The position numbers were made by a program, and so were the translations under genes. From Pseudomonadota bacterium (GTDB lineage: Bacteria; Pseudomonadota; Alphaproteobacteria; Reyranellales; Reyranellaceae): DNA of 64,000 nucleotides. The stretch lies in contig JAEWIV010000363.1 of NCBI GenBank assembly GCA_023386865.1, positions 1 through 64,000 on the forward strand, read 5' to 3'. Under the pieces are notes generated by a model that saw only the letters and a program-made list of their open reading frames with translations, was not told where the DNA came from and did not search any database. Shown piece after piece: positions 39,066-48,550 of the stretch (its first letter is position 1; each line of letters opens with the position of its first letter).

Positions 39066-40969
39066 TCGCCCGTCGGGTCCGTCACCCGGCTTTCCAGTTC
39101 GTTCACAGATTTGCCTGCCAGCGCCTCGCGGATGCCGCGATCCATGCGCCGCTCGGCGAACGGCTTGGACAAGGTCTCCAGCGCCTCCGCCGCGGCATTG
39201 ATCGCGTCGCGGTCCTCGCCGGCCGTCGCAGCCTCCAGCCGGGCGCGGCCCTGGTCGAGCCGGGAGCGTTCCTCGGCATCGAGCAGCGCACCATCACGGG
39301 CGAGCGCGGCGTCGAGCGCCAGCAGACTGCGGCGGGCTTCGACCTTGGCCTCGGTCAGCAGGCGGGCCGTCATGTCGGCCTCGGCATTCTCCATGCTGTC
39401 ATAGAGCATGTCGGCCATGTCCTCGTGGCTGAGACCATAGGACGGTTTTACTTCGATACGCTGCTGCACACCCGTGGTGCGCTCCTCGGCCGACACGGTG
39501 AGAAGCCCGTCGGCATCGACGGCGAAGCCGACACGGATGCGCGCCGCGCCCGCGGTCATCGGCGGGATGCCCAAAAGCTCGAAGCGGGCCAGGCTGCGGC
39601 AGTCGGCAACCATCTCGCGCTCGCCCTGCACGACGTGGATCGCCATTGCCGTCTGGCCGTCCTGATAGGTGGTGAAGTCCTGCGCGAGCTGAACCGGAAT
39701 CGGCGTATTGCGCGGCACGACCTTCTCGACGATGCCTCCCATGGTCTCGAGGCCCAGCGATAGCGGCGTGACGTCGAGCAGCAGCGTGTCGCCACCACCG
39801 GTCAGCGCTTCGGCCTGCAGCGCCGCTCCCAGCGCCACGACCTCGTCGGGATCGATGTCGGTGAGCGGCGCCTTGCCGGTCATGCTCGCAACCTCGGCAC
39901 GCACCAGGGGGACCCGGGTCGAACCGCCGACCAGGACGACGCCCTGTATCTCGGCCGCAGTCATGCCGGCGTCGCCCAGCACGTGCCGGGCAATGTCGAG
40001 AGTCCGCCGGACGTAGTCGGCGATCATCGCCTCGAATTCGGCGCGCGTCAGCGCATGGAACGACGGCACACCCCGAATCTCCAGACGGCCCGAGGTCTGG
40101 TCACGATCGGAAAGCTGCTCCTTCATGGTGCGGGCCAGGGCCAGCGCTGACTTGACTGCCGCCTCGTCGACCTGGCCGGCCAGCCCATCCGTCTTGCGCT
40201 CGGCCAGCATGCGCTCGGCGATCGCCCGGTCGAAGTCGTCGCCGCCCAGGGCGGTATCGCCGCCTGTCGCCAGCACCTGGAACACGCCCTTCTCCAGGCG
40301 GAGCAGGGAGAAGTCGAAAGTGCCGCCGCCGAGATCGTAGACCGCGTAGAGGCCTTCTGCCCCCTTGTCCAAGCCATAAGCCAGCGCCGCCGCCGTCGGT
40401 TCGTTGACCAGGCGCAACACCTCGAGGCCAGCCACGCGCGCGGCGTCGCGCGTGGCGGTGCGCGCCGCATCGTCGAAGTAGGCCGGCACGGTGATGACGG
40501 CGCGCTCGACCGGCTTCTCGAGCGCATCCTCCGCGCGCTTGCGCAAGGCCTTCAGGATCTCGGCCGAGATCTCGACCGGCGAGCGCGCTCTGCCGGCGAT
40601 CCTGAGCTTCACCATGTCGGTCTCGCCGCTGCCCGGCTCGATCTCGTAGGGCAGCACGCCGGCCACCGCGTGAAGGTCGGCAGCACCACGCCCCATCAAA
40701 CGCTTCACCGAGGCAACGACGTTGCGCGGCTCGCGCGCCAGAACCTGGCGCGCCTCGTCGCCCACCAGCACGCCGCCGGACGACGGGTAAGCCACGACCG
40801 ACGGCACCATGGCCGTGCCGGCCTCGTCGTGCAGCGCGGCGGGCTTGCCCTCGCGGGCGATTGCCACCACCGAGTTGGTCGTGCCGAGATCGATGCCGAC
40901 CGCCAGCGAGCCTTCACCGGCATGCGGCAGCGGCGTTTCACCCGGCTCGTGGATTTCCATCAACGTCAT
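39062..40969 (-). CDS. hscA: Hsp70-type chaperone HscA
   Basis: 635-aa Hsp70 dedicated to transfer of Fe-S clusters from IscU. Motifs: ATP-binding [15 protein letters not shown] near residue 25-40, the [16 protein letters not shown] region, [29 protein letters not shown], and the substrate-binding domain [20 protein letters not shown]. It recognises the LPPVK motif of IscU, which is present in the neighbouring iscU. It overlaps hscB (ATGA) upstream and fdx downstream, a single translational unit. Confidence 0.9.
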   Translation of the reverse strand: MTLMEIHEPGETPLPHAGEGSLAVGIDLGTTNSVVAIAREGKPAALHDEAGTAMVPSVVAYPSSGGVLVGDEARQVLAREPRNVVASVKRLMGRGAADLHAVAGVLPYEIEPGSGETDMVKLRIAGRARSPVEISAEILKALRKRAEDALEKPVERAVITVPAYFDDAARTATRDAARVAGLEVLRLVNEPTAAALAYGLDKGAEGLYAVYDLGGGTFDFSLLRLEKGVFQVLATGGDTALGGDDFDRAIAERMLAERKTDGLAGQVDEAAVKSALALARTMKEQLSDRDQTSGRLEIRGVPSFHALTRAEFEAMIADYVRRTLDIARHVLGDAGMTAAEIQGVVLVGGSTRVPLVRAEVASMTGKAPLTDIDPDEVVALGAALQAEALTGGGDTLLLDVTPLSLGLETMGGIVEKVVPRNTPIPVQLAQDFTTYQDGQTAMAIHVVQGEREMVADCRSLARFELLGIPPMTAGAARIRVGFAVDADGLLTVSAEERTTGVQQRIEVKPSYGLSHEDMADMLYDSMENAEADMTARLLTEAKVEARRSLLALDAALARDGALLDAEERSRLDQGRARLEAATAGEDRDAINAAAEALETLSKPFAERRMDRGIREALAGKSVNELESRVTDPTGE

Positions 40970-41478
40970 GCGGTCGACCGTTCGATATTCAAGCGCCGCG
41001 CCCGCGCCTCCTCGGCGAACTTGTCGAGGTAGCGAAGGCGAAGGAGCGTCTTTCTGATGGCTGGCTTGTCCTCTGCCAGGAACAGCGCACCGAGAGCGGC
41101 GAGCGATGCCTCGATGTCGTCGCGCGCCTTGGCCGCGAGCAAATCGACCGCCTCGATCGACGCCGCTTCATGAAGTTCCTCGCGCGCTTCCATGGCCTCC
41201 ATCAACAGCTCCGGATCGTCGATCGTCTTGCCGTCGCCGGGCAGCTCCACGCCCCTGAGCTGCGCGAGATAGACGGCGCGGCTCAGCGGATCCTTCAGCG
41301 TCCGGTAGGCATCGTTCAGGGCCGCTGCTAGGGACGAGGCCCTGGCCCGCTCCACCGCCGGCTTGGCAACGAACCGGTCGGGATGCCACTGGCGCTGGAG
41401 CGCAAAATAGGCCCGGTCGAGCGACGCGATGTCCAGGTCGAGCGCCGCCGGCAGTCCCAGCCGCGCAAAATGATCCAT
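40966..41478 (-). CDS. hscB: Co-chaperone HscB (J-domain)
   Basis: 170-aa co-chaperone that stimulates HscA and presents IscU. J-domain with H-P-D at 32-34 in [38 protein letters not shown] follows, and a C-terminal three-helix domain ([20 protein letters not shown]) binds IscU. It overlaps hscA by 4 bp and lies 9 bp after iscA. Confidence 0.9.
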   Translation of the reverse strand: MDHFARLGLPAALDLDIASLDRAYFALQRQWHPDRFVAKPAVERARASSLAAALNDAYRTLKDPLSRAVYLAQLRGVELPGDGKTIDDPELLMEAMEAREELHEAASIEAVDLLAAKARDDIEASLAALGALFLAEDKPAIRKTLLRLRYLDKFAEEARARRLNIERSTA

Positions 41479-41487
41479 GATCCGGCT

Positions 41488-41889
41488 TCAGACGTGGAAG
41501 GATTCGCCGCAACCGCAGCGGCCCTTCTCATTGGGATTGCGGAAAACGAAGCCGGACTTCAGCTTGTCCTCCTCGTAGTCCATCACCGTGCCGATCAGGA
41601 ACAGCGAAGCCTTGGGATCGATCAAAAGCTTCACGCCTTCGGTATCGACCACCTCGTCCATCGGCTCCTGCTTGTCGGCATATTCCAGGGTGTAGGACAT
41701 GCCCGAGCAGCCTTTGGTGCGAACGCCGATGCGGATGCCGGCGGTTTCCTTGCCGCGCTTGTCGATCAACGCCTTCACGCGTGCGGCGGCGGCCGGCGTC
41801 ACCGACATGACCTGCGGGCGCGGCCGGCGCGGTCTGGGCGCTGCGGATGCGGCAGGCTTGGCAGCTTCGGTCGTCGTTGGCGTGCTCAT
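41488..41889 (-). CDS. iscA: A-type iron-sulfur carrier IscA
   Basis: 133-aa A-type carrier. The three conserved cysteines are C61 (TKGCSGMSY), C125 and C127 (KGRCGCGESF). The first ~27 residues (TEAAKPAASAAPRPRRPRPQ) are an Ala/Pro/Arg extension absent from the E. coli protein; an internal Met at residue 28 gives the usual ~106-aa length. ATG 41889 follows the iscU region by ~35 bp. It accepts clusters from the IscU scaffold and delivers them to apo-proteins. Confidence 0.85.
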   Translation of the reverse strand: MSTPTTTEAAKPAASAAPRPRRPRPQVMSVTPAAAARVKALIDKRGKETAGIRIGVRTKGCSGMSYTLEYADKQEPMDEVVDTEGVKLLIDPKASLFLIGTVMDYEEDKLKSGFVFRNPNEKGRCGCGESFHV

Positions 41890-41926
41890 GACTCTCTCTC
41901 TGAAAATCGCTCGGCCTCGAGCCGCT

Positions 41927-42319
41927 CTACTCGGCCTTCTTGCCCGTCTTGGCGCGATAGTCGGCGATTGCCGCCTTGATCGCATCCTAGGCCAGGACCG
42001 AGCAGTGGATCTTCACCGGCGGCAGCGCCAGGTGCTTGGCGATGTCGGTGTTCTTGATGGTCTCGGCCTCGTCGATCGTCATGCCCTTGACCCACTCGGT
42101 GACGAGCGAGCTCGAGGCGATCGCCGAGCCGCAGCCGAAGGTCTTGAACTTGGCGTCCTCGATCAGCCCATCAGCGCCGACCCTGATCTGCAGCTTCATG
42201 ACGTCGCCGCAGGCCGGTGCGCCGACCAGGCCGGTGCCGACATCTTCCGAGTTCTTGTCGAGCGACCCGATGTTGCGCGGGTTCTCGTAGTGGTCGATCA
42301 GCTTGTCGCTGTAAGCCAT
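41927..42319 (-). CDS. iscU: Fe-S scaffold IscU, interrupted by an in-frame TAG at codon 111
   Basis: The scaffold on which IscS, ferredoxin and frataxin/IscX assemble [2Fe-2S] clusters. Residues 1-110 are intact with ligands C37 (GAPACGDV), C63 (FGCGSA), C106 (KIHCSVLA) and HscA-recognition motif LPPVK (99-103). Codon 111 is TAG (41987-41989), where family members carry Glu (LAEDAIKAA). After it the frame continues DAIKAAIADYRAKTGKKAE to a TAG at 41927-41929, giving the normal ~129-aa length. The product as read is 110 aa (41987-42319). All neighbours of the isc operon are intact. Confidence 0.8.
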
Positions 42320-42349
42320 GACTCTCTCCTCAGATTCCGACGGGCTGGC

Positions 42350-43588
42350 TCAGTGAGCAGCCCATTCGATGGACTTAATGTCGATGCCTTCCTGGGCCAT
42401 CTCCCAGAGCGGGCTCATCTCGCGCAGCTTCTTGACGTGGCGCACCAGCTCCTCGACGGCGGTATCAACTTCGTGCTCGGTGGTGAAACGCCCGAGCCCA
42501 ATGCGCAGTGACGTATGTGCCAGATCCTCTTCGACGCCGAGCGCCCGCAGCACGTAGCTCGGCTCGAGCGACGCCGAGGTGCAGGCCGAGCCGGACGATA
42601 CGGCCAGGTTCTTGATGCCCATCATCAGCGACTCGCCCTCGACATAGGCGAAGCTGATGTTGAGGTTGCCCGGGATGCGGTGCTCGAGGTCGCCGTTGAC
42701 GAAGATCTCCGGCAGGCGGTCCTGCAGGCCCTTCAGCATGCGCGCCTGCAGCTTGGTGAGCCGCTTGGCCTCGTCGCCCATCTCGTTCATGGCGATCTCG
42801 GCCGCCTCGCCGAGGCCGACGCAGAGCGGCGTCGGCAGGGTACCCGAGCGGAAACCACGCTCCTGCCCGCCGCCGACGATCAGCGGCACCAGCCGCACGC
42901 GCGGCTTGCGACGCACGTAGAGCGCGCCGATGCCCTTGGGCCCGTAGATCTTGTGACCCGAGATGCTCATCAGGTCGATGTTCATCGCCTCGACGTCGAG
43001 CGCGATCTTGCCGGCGGCCTGCGCCGCATCGGTGTGGAAGAAGGTCTTCTTCTCGCGGCAGATCTTGCCGATCTCGACCAGCGGCTGGATGACGCCGATC
43101 TCGTTGTTCACCGCCATGACCGACACCACCACCGTCTTGTCGGTGATGGCCGCGCGCAGCGCGTCGAGATCGATCAGGCCGTTCTTCTGCACCGGCAGGT
43201 ACGTCACCTCGAAGCCCTGCTCCTGAAGATGGCGGCAGGTATCGAGCACGCACTTGTGCTCGGTCACGGTGGTGACGATGTGGTTCTTGCGGTCCTTGTA
43301 GAACTCGGCGACGCCGCGGATGGCGAGGTTGTTCGATTCGGTGGCGCCCGAGGTGAAGATCACTTCCTTCTCATCGGCGCCGATCAGCTTGGCGACCTGG
43401 CCGCGCGCCTTCTCGACGCCCTCCTCGGCCTCCCAGCCATAGGAATGACTGCGCGAATGGGGGTTCCCGAACTGATGCGTGAAGTACGGCATCATCGCTT
43501 CCAGCACGCGCGGATCGAGCGGCGTCGTGGCCTGGTAGTCGAGGTAGATCGGCTGGTCGTTGCGCCGGATCTGGGTATGGACGTTCAT
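42350..43588 (-). CDS. iscS: Cysteine desulfurase IscS
   Basis: 412-aa PLP enzyme that takes sulfur from L-cysteine for Fe-S clusters, tRNA thiolation and other pathways. The PLP lysine K213 is in [12 protein letters not shown] and the catalytic loop Cys C336 in [21 protein letters not shown] (the class I signature). N-terminal [20 protein letters not shown], then [14 protein letters not shown]. The size and C-terminal extension ([19 protein letters not shown], which binds IscU in this family) are standard. It precedes iscU by 30 bp on the same strand. Confidence 0.95.
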   Translation of the reverse strand: MNVHTQIRRNDQPIYLDYQATTPLDPRVLEAMMPYFTHQFGNPHSRSHSYGWEAEEGVEKARGQVAKLIGADEKEVIFTSGATESNNLAIRGVAEFYKDRKNHIVTTVTEHKCVLDTCRHLQEQGFEVTYLPVQKNGLIDLDALRAAITDKTVVVSVMAVNNEIGVIQPLVEIGKICREKKTFFHTDAAQAAGKIALDVEAMNIDLMSISGHKIYGPKGIGALYVRRKPRVRLVPLIVGGGQERGFRSGTLPTPLCVGLGEAAEIAMNEMGDEAKRLTKLQARMLKGLQDRLPEIFVNGDLEHRIPGNLNISFAYVEGESLMMGIKNLAVSSGSACTSASLEPSYVLRALGVEEDLAHTSLRIGLGRFTTEHEVDTAVEELVRHVKKLREMSPLWEMAQEGIDIKSIEWAAH

Positions 43589-43606
43589 GCTAACCCCTTG
43601 AAATTA

Positions 43607-44722
43607 CTAGGCCGCACGGGCACTCGCAATATCCGACTTCCCTACTCGGATATATAGGTCCCGCCAGGCCGCAATCAAGCGATCGATATCGCCGGATTGC
43701 GAGTTCCAGCCGAAACTAATTCTGATCGCCGAGCCCGCCTCGGCATCTTCTATTCCCATGGCAGCCAGCACCGCTGAGCGATGGACCTTGCCCGACGAGC
43801 AGGCCGAGCCCGCGCTGACGCAGACGCCGGCAAGATCGAGCGCCATGACCTGGGTCTCGGCCGGAACCCCCGGCATGGAGATGTAGGTCGTGTTGGGCAA
43901 CCTCTTGCCACCTGAGCCAAACACACGCGCCTTGGATGCGATGGCCAGCAGCGCCGCTTCGCCCCGGTCGCGCAGCACGGAGTCGAGGCCCTTGGCCGCC
44001 TCGGCTGCTGCGCCGAAGCCAACGATGCCGGACAGGTTCTCCGTACCGGCGCGGCGATTGGTTTCCTGGCCGCCGCCGAAGCGGTTCGACGCGAACGGCG
44101 CATCGGCCCGCACGACCAGCGCGCCGGCGCCGGTCGGACCGCCGAGCTTGTGGGCTGCGAGGCTGAGATAATCGAGGCCGAGGCCGTGCAGGTCGACGGG
44201 CACCTTGCCGACTGCCTGGACCGCGTCGCAATGCACCAGCGCACCGGCCTTGCGGGCGATGCGCACCACGTCCGCCATCGGCTGCAGCACGCCGGTCTCG
44301 TTGTTGGCGAACATCACCGACACCAGGGCCGGCTCGTCCGAAGCAGCGAGCTTGCGCTCTAGGGCCGCGAGATCGAGCACGCCCTCGCCGTCGACCGGCA
44401 CCAGGTCGGCGTCAGGCACGGCGCGCTGCACGCTCTCATGCTCTATCGACGAAATCAGCACGCGCCGGCGGCCGGTGCCGGCCAGCGCCATGTTGTTTGC
44501 CTCGGTGCCGCCCGACGTGAAGATGACTTCCGCCGGCAGGGCGCCGACCCGCGCCGCCACCTGGCGGCGCGCCTTGTCCACGAGACTGCGCGCCTTGCGG
44601 CCGACGCCGTGCACCGCCGATGGATTGCCGCCCACGCGCAACGCTTCGACCATGGCGTCGAACGCCTGCGGCCTGAGCGGGCTGGTGGCGTTGTGGTCGA
44701 GATACACGGACGCGGCGGGCAT
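43607..44722 (-). CDS. Second cysteine desulfurase of the isc cluster (class I NifS/IscS-type)
   Basis: 371-aa aminotransferase-fold desulfurase, distinct from iscS next door: ASVYLDHNATSPLRPQAFDA, H-K-L-G-G-P with the PLP lysine in SLAAHKLGGPTGAG, and catalytic-loop SACSSGKVHRSAVLAAMGIE. It is shorter than IscS and lacks the C-terminal IscU-binding extension. It lies between iscR and iscS, an arrangement frequent in alphaproteobacteria, and is preceded by the iscR gene on the same strand. The partner is unknown. Confidence 0.85.
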   Translation of the reverse strand: MPAASVYLDHNATSPLRPQAFDAMVEALRVGGNPSAVHGVGRKARSLVDKARRQVAARVGALPAEVIFTSGGTEANNMALAGTGRRRVLISSIEHESVQRAVPDADLVPVDGEGVLDLAALERKLAASDEPALVSVMFANNETGVLQPMADVVRIARKAGALVHCDAVQAVGKVPVDLHGLGLDYLSLAAHKLGGPTGAGALVVRADAPFASNRFGGGQETNRRAGTENLSGIVGFGAAAEAAKGLDSVLRDRGEAALLAIASKARVFGSGGKRLPNTTYISMPGVPAETQVMALDLAGVCVSAGSACSSGKVHRSAVLAAMGIEDAEAGSAIRISFGWNSQSGDIDRLIAAWRDLYIRVGKSDIASARAA

Positions 44723-44739
44723 CGGGCTAGCCTTGTCGA

Positions 44740-45216
44740 TCAGCTCGCGGCGGCCATCGCGGAATCGTTGTTGGCCACAGCCGGCGCCTCGGAGATACGC
44801 GGCGCCAGACGCCGTTCGAGCACGTCATGCAAGGTGACCGAGCTCAGGAATGCGTGGATCTGGTTGCCGAGTTCCTCCCAAAGGTCGTGTGTCAGGCACT
44901 TGCTGCGGTCGGCGCGGCAGCCGGTGGCGCCCATTTCGGTGCAGCGCGTCGCCTTGATCGGCTCGTCGACCGCCAGAATGATTTCCGAAACCCGCGTCTC
45001 GGCCGAGCCACGTGCCAGGCGATAGCCGCCGCCCGGGCCACGCACGCTCTTCACCAAGCCGGCGCGACGCAGGCGGGCAAAGAGCTGCTCCAGATATGAC
45101 AAAGAGATTTCCTGCCGGGTGGCGATATCGGACAACGACACCGGCTTGGCCTGCGCATGGCGCGCGAGATCGACCATCGCCATAACGGCGTAACGACCCT
45201 TGGTGCTGAGCTTCAC
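44740..45216 (-). CDS. iscR: Fe-S cluster regulator IscR (Rrf2 family)
   Basis: 158-aa Rrf2-family regulator that senses the cell's Fe-S status and represses isc. N-terminal winged helix MKLSTKGRYAVMAMVDLARH, then IATRQEISLSYLEQLFARLR and GPGGGYRLARG. Cluster ligands match the family: C92, C100, C107 and H110 in R-C-T-E-M-G-A-T-G-C-R-A-D-R-S-K-C-L-T-H. First gene of the isc cluster on the minus strand. The divergent region to 45453 contains an IscR-like site, so autoregulation is expected. Confidence 0.9.
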   Translation of the reverse strand: MKLSTKGRYAVMAMVDLARHAQAKPVSLSDIATRQEISLSYLEQLFARLRRAGLVKSVRGPGGGYRLARGSAETRVSEIILAVDEPIKATRCTEMGATGCRADRSKCLTHDLWEELGNQIHAFLSSVTLHDVLERRLAPRISEAPAVANNDSAMAAAS

Positions 45217-45355
45217 AGCATCCTCCTCGCTCCGGCGCTTTGGCCGGCCGTCTGTACGAACGCCTAAAGGTCTTGAAAACCAAGGCGTTACTACGATATT
45301 GCGGTCCTCCCGACAGGGATCCGGGGAAAAACCGACTGAATGGCTCGGGTTTAGT

Positions 45356-45380
45356 AAACCTGACTGGGTTGGTCAAGTAT
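45356..45380 (-). promoter_or_regulatory. IscR type-1-like operator overlapping the isc promoter
   Basis: Minus-strand ATACTTGACCAACCCAGTC followed by AGGTTT fits the type-1 IscR/Rrf2 site pattern (ATAxYTGACxxxxxxAGTC). TTGACC can also serve as the -35 box, with TAAACC 17 bases on as a weak -10, so bound regulator would block RNA polymerase. The site is ~140 bp upstream of iscR and ~75 bp from the divergent hydrolase start. Confidence 0.6.
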
Positions 45381-45452
45381 CAAGAATCCCCCGAAAAATG
45401 CTGCTCCGGCCCGCGTCCGGCGGCCAATAATGAGGGAAAGACCGGAGTCTAG

Positions 45453-46127
45453 ATGCCCGACGTGATGTTCACCGGCCCGGAGGGTCGGCTCGAAGGCCGC
45501 TATCACCAGAGCAAGGAAGAGCACGCCCCGATTGCGCTGATCCTGCATCCGCACCCGCAGTATGGCGGGACGATGAACCACAAGGTGGTGTTCTCCCTGT
45601 TCCATGTGTTCGTCAACCGCGGCTTCTCGGTGCTGCGCTTCAACACCCGCGGCGTTGGCAGGAGCCAGGGGCGCTTCGACAACGGCATGGGCGAACTCAG
45701 CGACGCGGCAGCCGCGCTCGACTGGCTGCAGGGCATGAACGCCGATGCCAAGTCGTGCTGGATTGCGGGCTATTCATTCGGCGCCTGGATCGGCATGCAG
45801 TTGCTGATGCGCCGGCCCGAAATCGACTGCTTCGTCTCGGTGTCGCCGCCCGCCAACTCCTATGACTTCGCCTTCCTCGCCCCCTGCCCGTCCTCCGGCC
45901 TGATCGTCGGCGCGGAGAAGGACGAGGTCGTGCCGCTCGCCGACATCCAGAAGCTGGTGGCGCGGCTTTCCCTGCAGAAGGGCATCACGGTGGAATCGCG
46001 GACCATCAAGGGCGCCAACCACTTCTATCACGAGTCGCTCGACAAGCTTGCCATCGACGTCGACAAGTACGTCGCCAAGTGCCTGGTCAACCCGCCGGGC
46101 CGGGCGACCAGCAACAAGGAACCTTAA
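45453..46127 (+). CDS. Alpha/beta hydrolase (COG2945-type)
   Basis: 224-aa serine hydrolase fold. The nucleophile elbow GYSFGAW (Ser in G-x-S-x-G) is at ~109-115, with HPHPQYGGTMNHKVVFSLFH and RFNTRGVGRSQGRF upstream, a later acid (GAEKDEVV) and a final H in GANHFYHESLD completing the triad. No signal peptide; cytoplasmic. Genes of this type are often near isc or thiolase genes; the substrate cannot be told. It is divergent from iscR, with a shared intergenic region. The last 4 bp overlap the convergent anmK stop. Confidence 0.75.
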   Translation: MPDVMFTGPEGRLEGRYHQSKEEHAPIALILHPHPQYGGTMNHKVVFSLFHVFVNRGFSVLRFNTRGVGRSQGRFDNGMGELSDAAAALDWLQGMNADAKSCWIAGYSFGAWIGMQLLMRRPEIDCFVSVSPPANSYDFAFLAPCPSSGLIVGAEKDEVVPLADIQKLVARLSLQKGITVESRTIKGANHFYHESLDKLAIDVDKYVAKCLVNPPGRATSNKEP

Positions 46128-47206
46128 GGCTCGTCGAGGCGACCGCCCGTCAGCGGGCGGGGCGCGCCGGTGGTGCCCGGAAAGGTGATCGGCAAACCGC
46201 GTAACGAGCGAACCGCCAGGAACGCGAAGGCTTGCGCTTCCAGCGCGTCGCCATTCCAGCCGAGGCTGTCGGCCGTGACGACCTTGCCGCGCGTCTCTTC
46301 GGCGAGGGCCTTCACCAGGGTCGGATTGCGCGCACCGCCGCCCGCGATCACCCACTGGGCGACCGGCATCGGAAAGTGACGGGCCGCCAGCGCGACGGCG
46401 CGCGCCGTGCCGCGGGTCAGCGTCGCGGCGCCGTCGGCGACGCCGAGGCCATCGGCCCACGAGTCGTTGAAGTCGCCGCGATCGAGCGACTTGGGCGGCT
46501 TGGCCGCAAAATAGCGATGCTCGCTGAAGCGCTCGACGCGAGCGCGGTCGACCTTGCCCGACGCCGCGAGCGCGCCGTCGCGATCGAAGCGCAACCCGGC
46601 GCGGCGCGCGCACCAGTCGTCGATCGGGCCATTGCCCGGCCCGGTATCGAAAGCGAGCAGCGAGCCGTCGGCGCCGATCCAGGTGACGTTGCCGACACCG
46701 CCGATGTTCACCACGGCGAGCGGCTTGGGCAACGCGTGCGCCAGCGCGGCATGATAGACCGGCACCAGCGGCGCGCCCTGTCCGCCTGCCGTCACATCGG
46801 CGATGCGCAGGTCGCTCACCACCTTCACGCCGATGGCGCGCGCCAGCGCCGCGCCGTCGCCGATCTGCCAGGTGAAGCGGCGCTCCGGCCGATGGGTGAT
46901 GGTCTGGCCATGAAAGCCAACGACATCGAGCGTCGACAGCGGCGTGCCGCTCTCGCGCGACCAACGCCTCACCGCCTCGACATGCGCCTCGGTCACCGCC
47001 CGCCCGGCCGCCATCGTCGCGTCGCTGGGCCGCTCCGCGCCGAACGCCGCCCGGATCAACCGTCGCACTTCGTCGGCATAGGGCACGGTCAGGAACCCGC
47101 CAAAGGTCCTCACCTGCTCGCCGTCGGTTTCGATCAGGGCTACGTCGACGCCGTCGACGGAAGTGCCGCTCATCAGGCCGAGGGCACGCAGGGAGGGTGC
47201 AGGCAT
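46124..47206 (-). CDS. anmK: Anhydro-N-acetylmuramic acid kinase AnmK
   Basis: 360-aa enzyme that opens and phosphorylates 1,6-anhydro-MurNAc during cell-wall recycling. N-terminal ATP-binding signature RALGLMSGTSVDGVDVALIE, then QTITHRPERRFTWQIGDGAA, the sugar-site pattern NIGGVGNVTWI, FDTGPGNGPIDDW, and the C-terminal VIAGGGARNPTLVKAL with RGKVVTADSLGWNGDALEAQ. Convergent with the alpha/beta hydrolase and divergent from tyrS. Confidence 0.9.
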   Translation of the reverse strand: MPAPSLRALGLMSGTSVDGVDVALIETDGEQVRTFGGFLTVPYADEVRRLIRAAFGAERPSDATMAAGRAVTEAHVEAVRRWSRESGTPLSTLDVVGFHGQTITHRPERRFTWQIGDGAALARAIGVKVVSDLRIADVTAGGQGAPLVPVYHAALAHALPKPLAVVNIGGVGNVTWIGADGSLLAFDTGPGNGPIDDWCARRAGLRFDRDGALAASGKVDRARVERFSEHRYFAAKPPKSLDRGDFNDSWADGLGVADGAATLTRGTARAVALAARHFPMPVAQWVIAGGGARNPTLVKALAEETRGKVVTADSLGWNGDALEAQAFAFLAVRSLRGLPITFPGTTGAPRPLTGGRLDEP

Positions 47207-47281
47207 ACGCGGGTGCTGTCCGTTGAGAGGCGGTCGGGCTCGTGTTAAACCCCCGGCCCTTTAGGGACAACAGGCGAACCG

Positions 47282-48535
47282 ATGGCGGCCTTCAAGTCGG
47301 ACTTCATGCGGATCGTGCACGAGCGCGGCATGGTCCATCAGTGCAGCGACGCGGCGCGGCTCGACGAGCTGCTGGCGAGCGGCGTCCGCACGGCCTATAT
47401 CGGCTTCGACTGCACCGCCGATTCCCTCCATGTCGGCCATCTCATGCAGATCATGCTGCTGCGCTGGTGGCAGAAGACCGGCCACAAGCCGATCACCTTG
47501 ATGGGCGGCGGCACGACCAAGGTCGGCGATCCCTCGGGCAAGGACGAGACGCGGCAGCTGCTGACGCCGCAGCAGATCGACGCCAACCTGGCGAGCATCC
47601 GCAAGAGCTTCGCCAATTACCTGACGTTCGGCGACGGCCCGACCGACGCGGTGATGACCAACAATGCCGAGTGGCTCGACACGCTGCTCTACATCCCGCT
47701 GCTGCGCGACGTCGGCCGGCACTTCTCGGTCAATCGCATGCTGACCATGGATTCGGTGAAGCTCCGCCTCGAGCGCGACCAGCCGCTCACCTTCCTCGAA
47801 TTCAACTACATGATCCTGCAGTCCTACGACTTCGTGGAGCTCTACAAGCGTCACAAGTGCATCCTGCAGATGGGTGGCTCGGACCAGTGGGGCAACATCG
47901 TCATGGGCGCCGATCTCGGCCGCCGCATGGAAGGCGGCGAGTTGTTCGCGCTCACCTCACCGCTGCTCGCCACGGCGTCGGGCGCCAAGATGGGCAAGAC
48001 CGCGGGCGGTGCGGTGTGGCTCAACCCGGACCGGCTGAGCCCGTACGACTTCTGGCAGTACTGGCGCAATGCCGAGGACGAGGACGTCGGCCGCTTCCTG
48101 AAGGTCTTCACCGACATGCCGCTCGATGAGATCGGCCGGCTCGAGGCGCTGAAGGGCCAGGAGATCAACGAGGCCAAGAAGATCCTCGCCACGGAAGTCA
48201 CGGCGCTGGCGCACGGCCGCAAGGTCGCCGAGCAAGCGGCGGAGACGGCGCGGCGTACCTTCGAGGAAGGCGCTCGCGCCGATTCGCTGCCCACCGTCGA
48301 GGTGCCGCGCACGCGGCTGGCTGCCGGGATCGCGGCGTTCGAGCTGCTGCACGAGGCGGGGCTCGCCGAGAGCCGCAACGAGGCGCGCAAGCTCATCAAG
48401 GGCGGCGGCGGGCGGCTGAACGACAAGCCGATCGCCGGCGATACCGTCACGGTCGGCGAAGGCGACCTCGATGCCTCGGGCACGTTGAAACTCTCGGCCG
48501 GCCGCAAGCGCCACGTGCTGATCAGGGCCGTCTGA
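47282..48535 (+). CDS. tyrS: Tyrosyl-tRNA synthetase
   Basis: 417-aa class I aminoacyl-tRNA synthetase for tyrosine. HIGH-type motif HVGH at residues 50-53 ([14 protein letters not shown]); KMSKS-type loop KMGKT at 236-240; the substrate residues GFDCTAD and SDQWGN are present. A C-terminal S4-like RNA-binding domain ([31 protein letters not shown]) completes the TyrS plan. Divergent from anmK across 75 bp. Essential housekeeping gene. Confidence 0.95.
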   Translation: MAAFKSDFMRIVHERGMVHQCSDAARLDELLASGVRTAYIGFDCTADSLHVGHLMQIMLLRWWQKTGHKPITLMGGGTTKVGDPSGKDETRQLLTPQQIDANLASIRKSFANYLTFGDGPTDAVMTNNAEWLDTLLYIPLLRDVGRHFSVNRMLTMDSVKLRLERDQPLTFLEFNYMILQSYDFVELYKRHKCILQMGGSDQWGNIVMGADLGRRMEGGELFALTSPLLATASGAKMGKTAGGAVWLNPDRLSPYDFWQYWRNAEDEDVGRFLKVFTDMPLDEIGRLEALKGQEINEAKKILATEVTALAHGRKVAEQAAETARRTFEEGARADSLPTVEVPRTRLAAGIAAFELLHEAGLAESRNEARKLIKGGGGRLNDKPIAGDTVTVGEGDLDASGTLKLSAGRKRHVLIRAV

Positions 48536-48550
48536 CCTTCCGCCTCTGCC

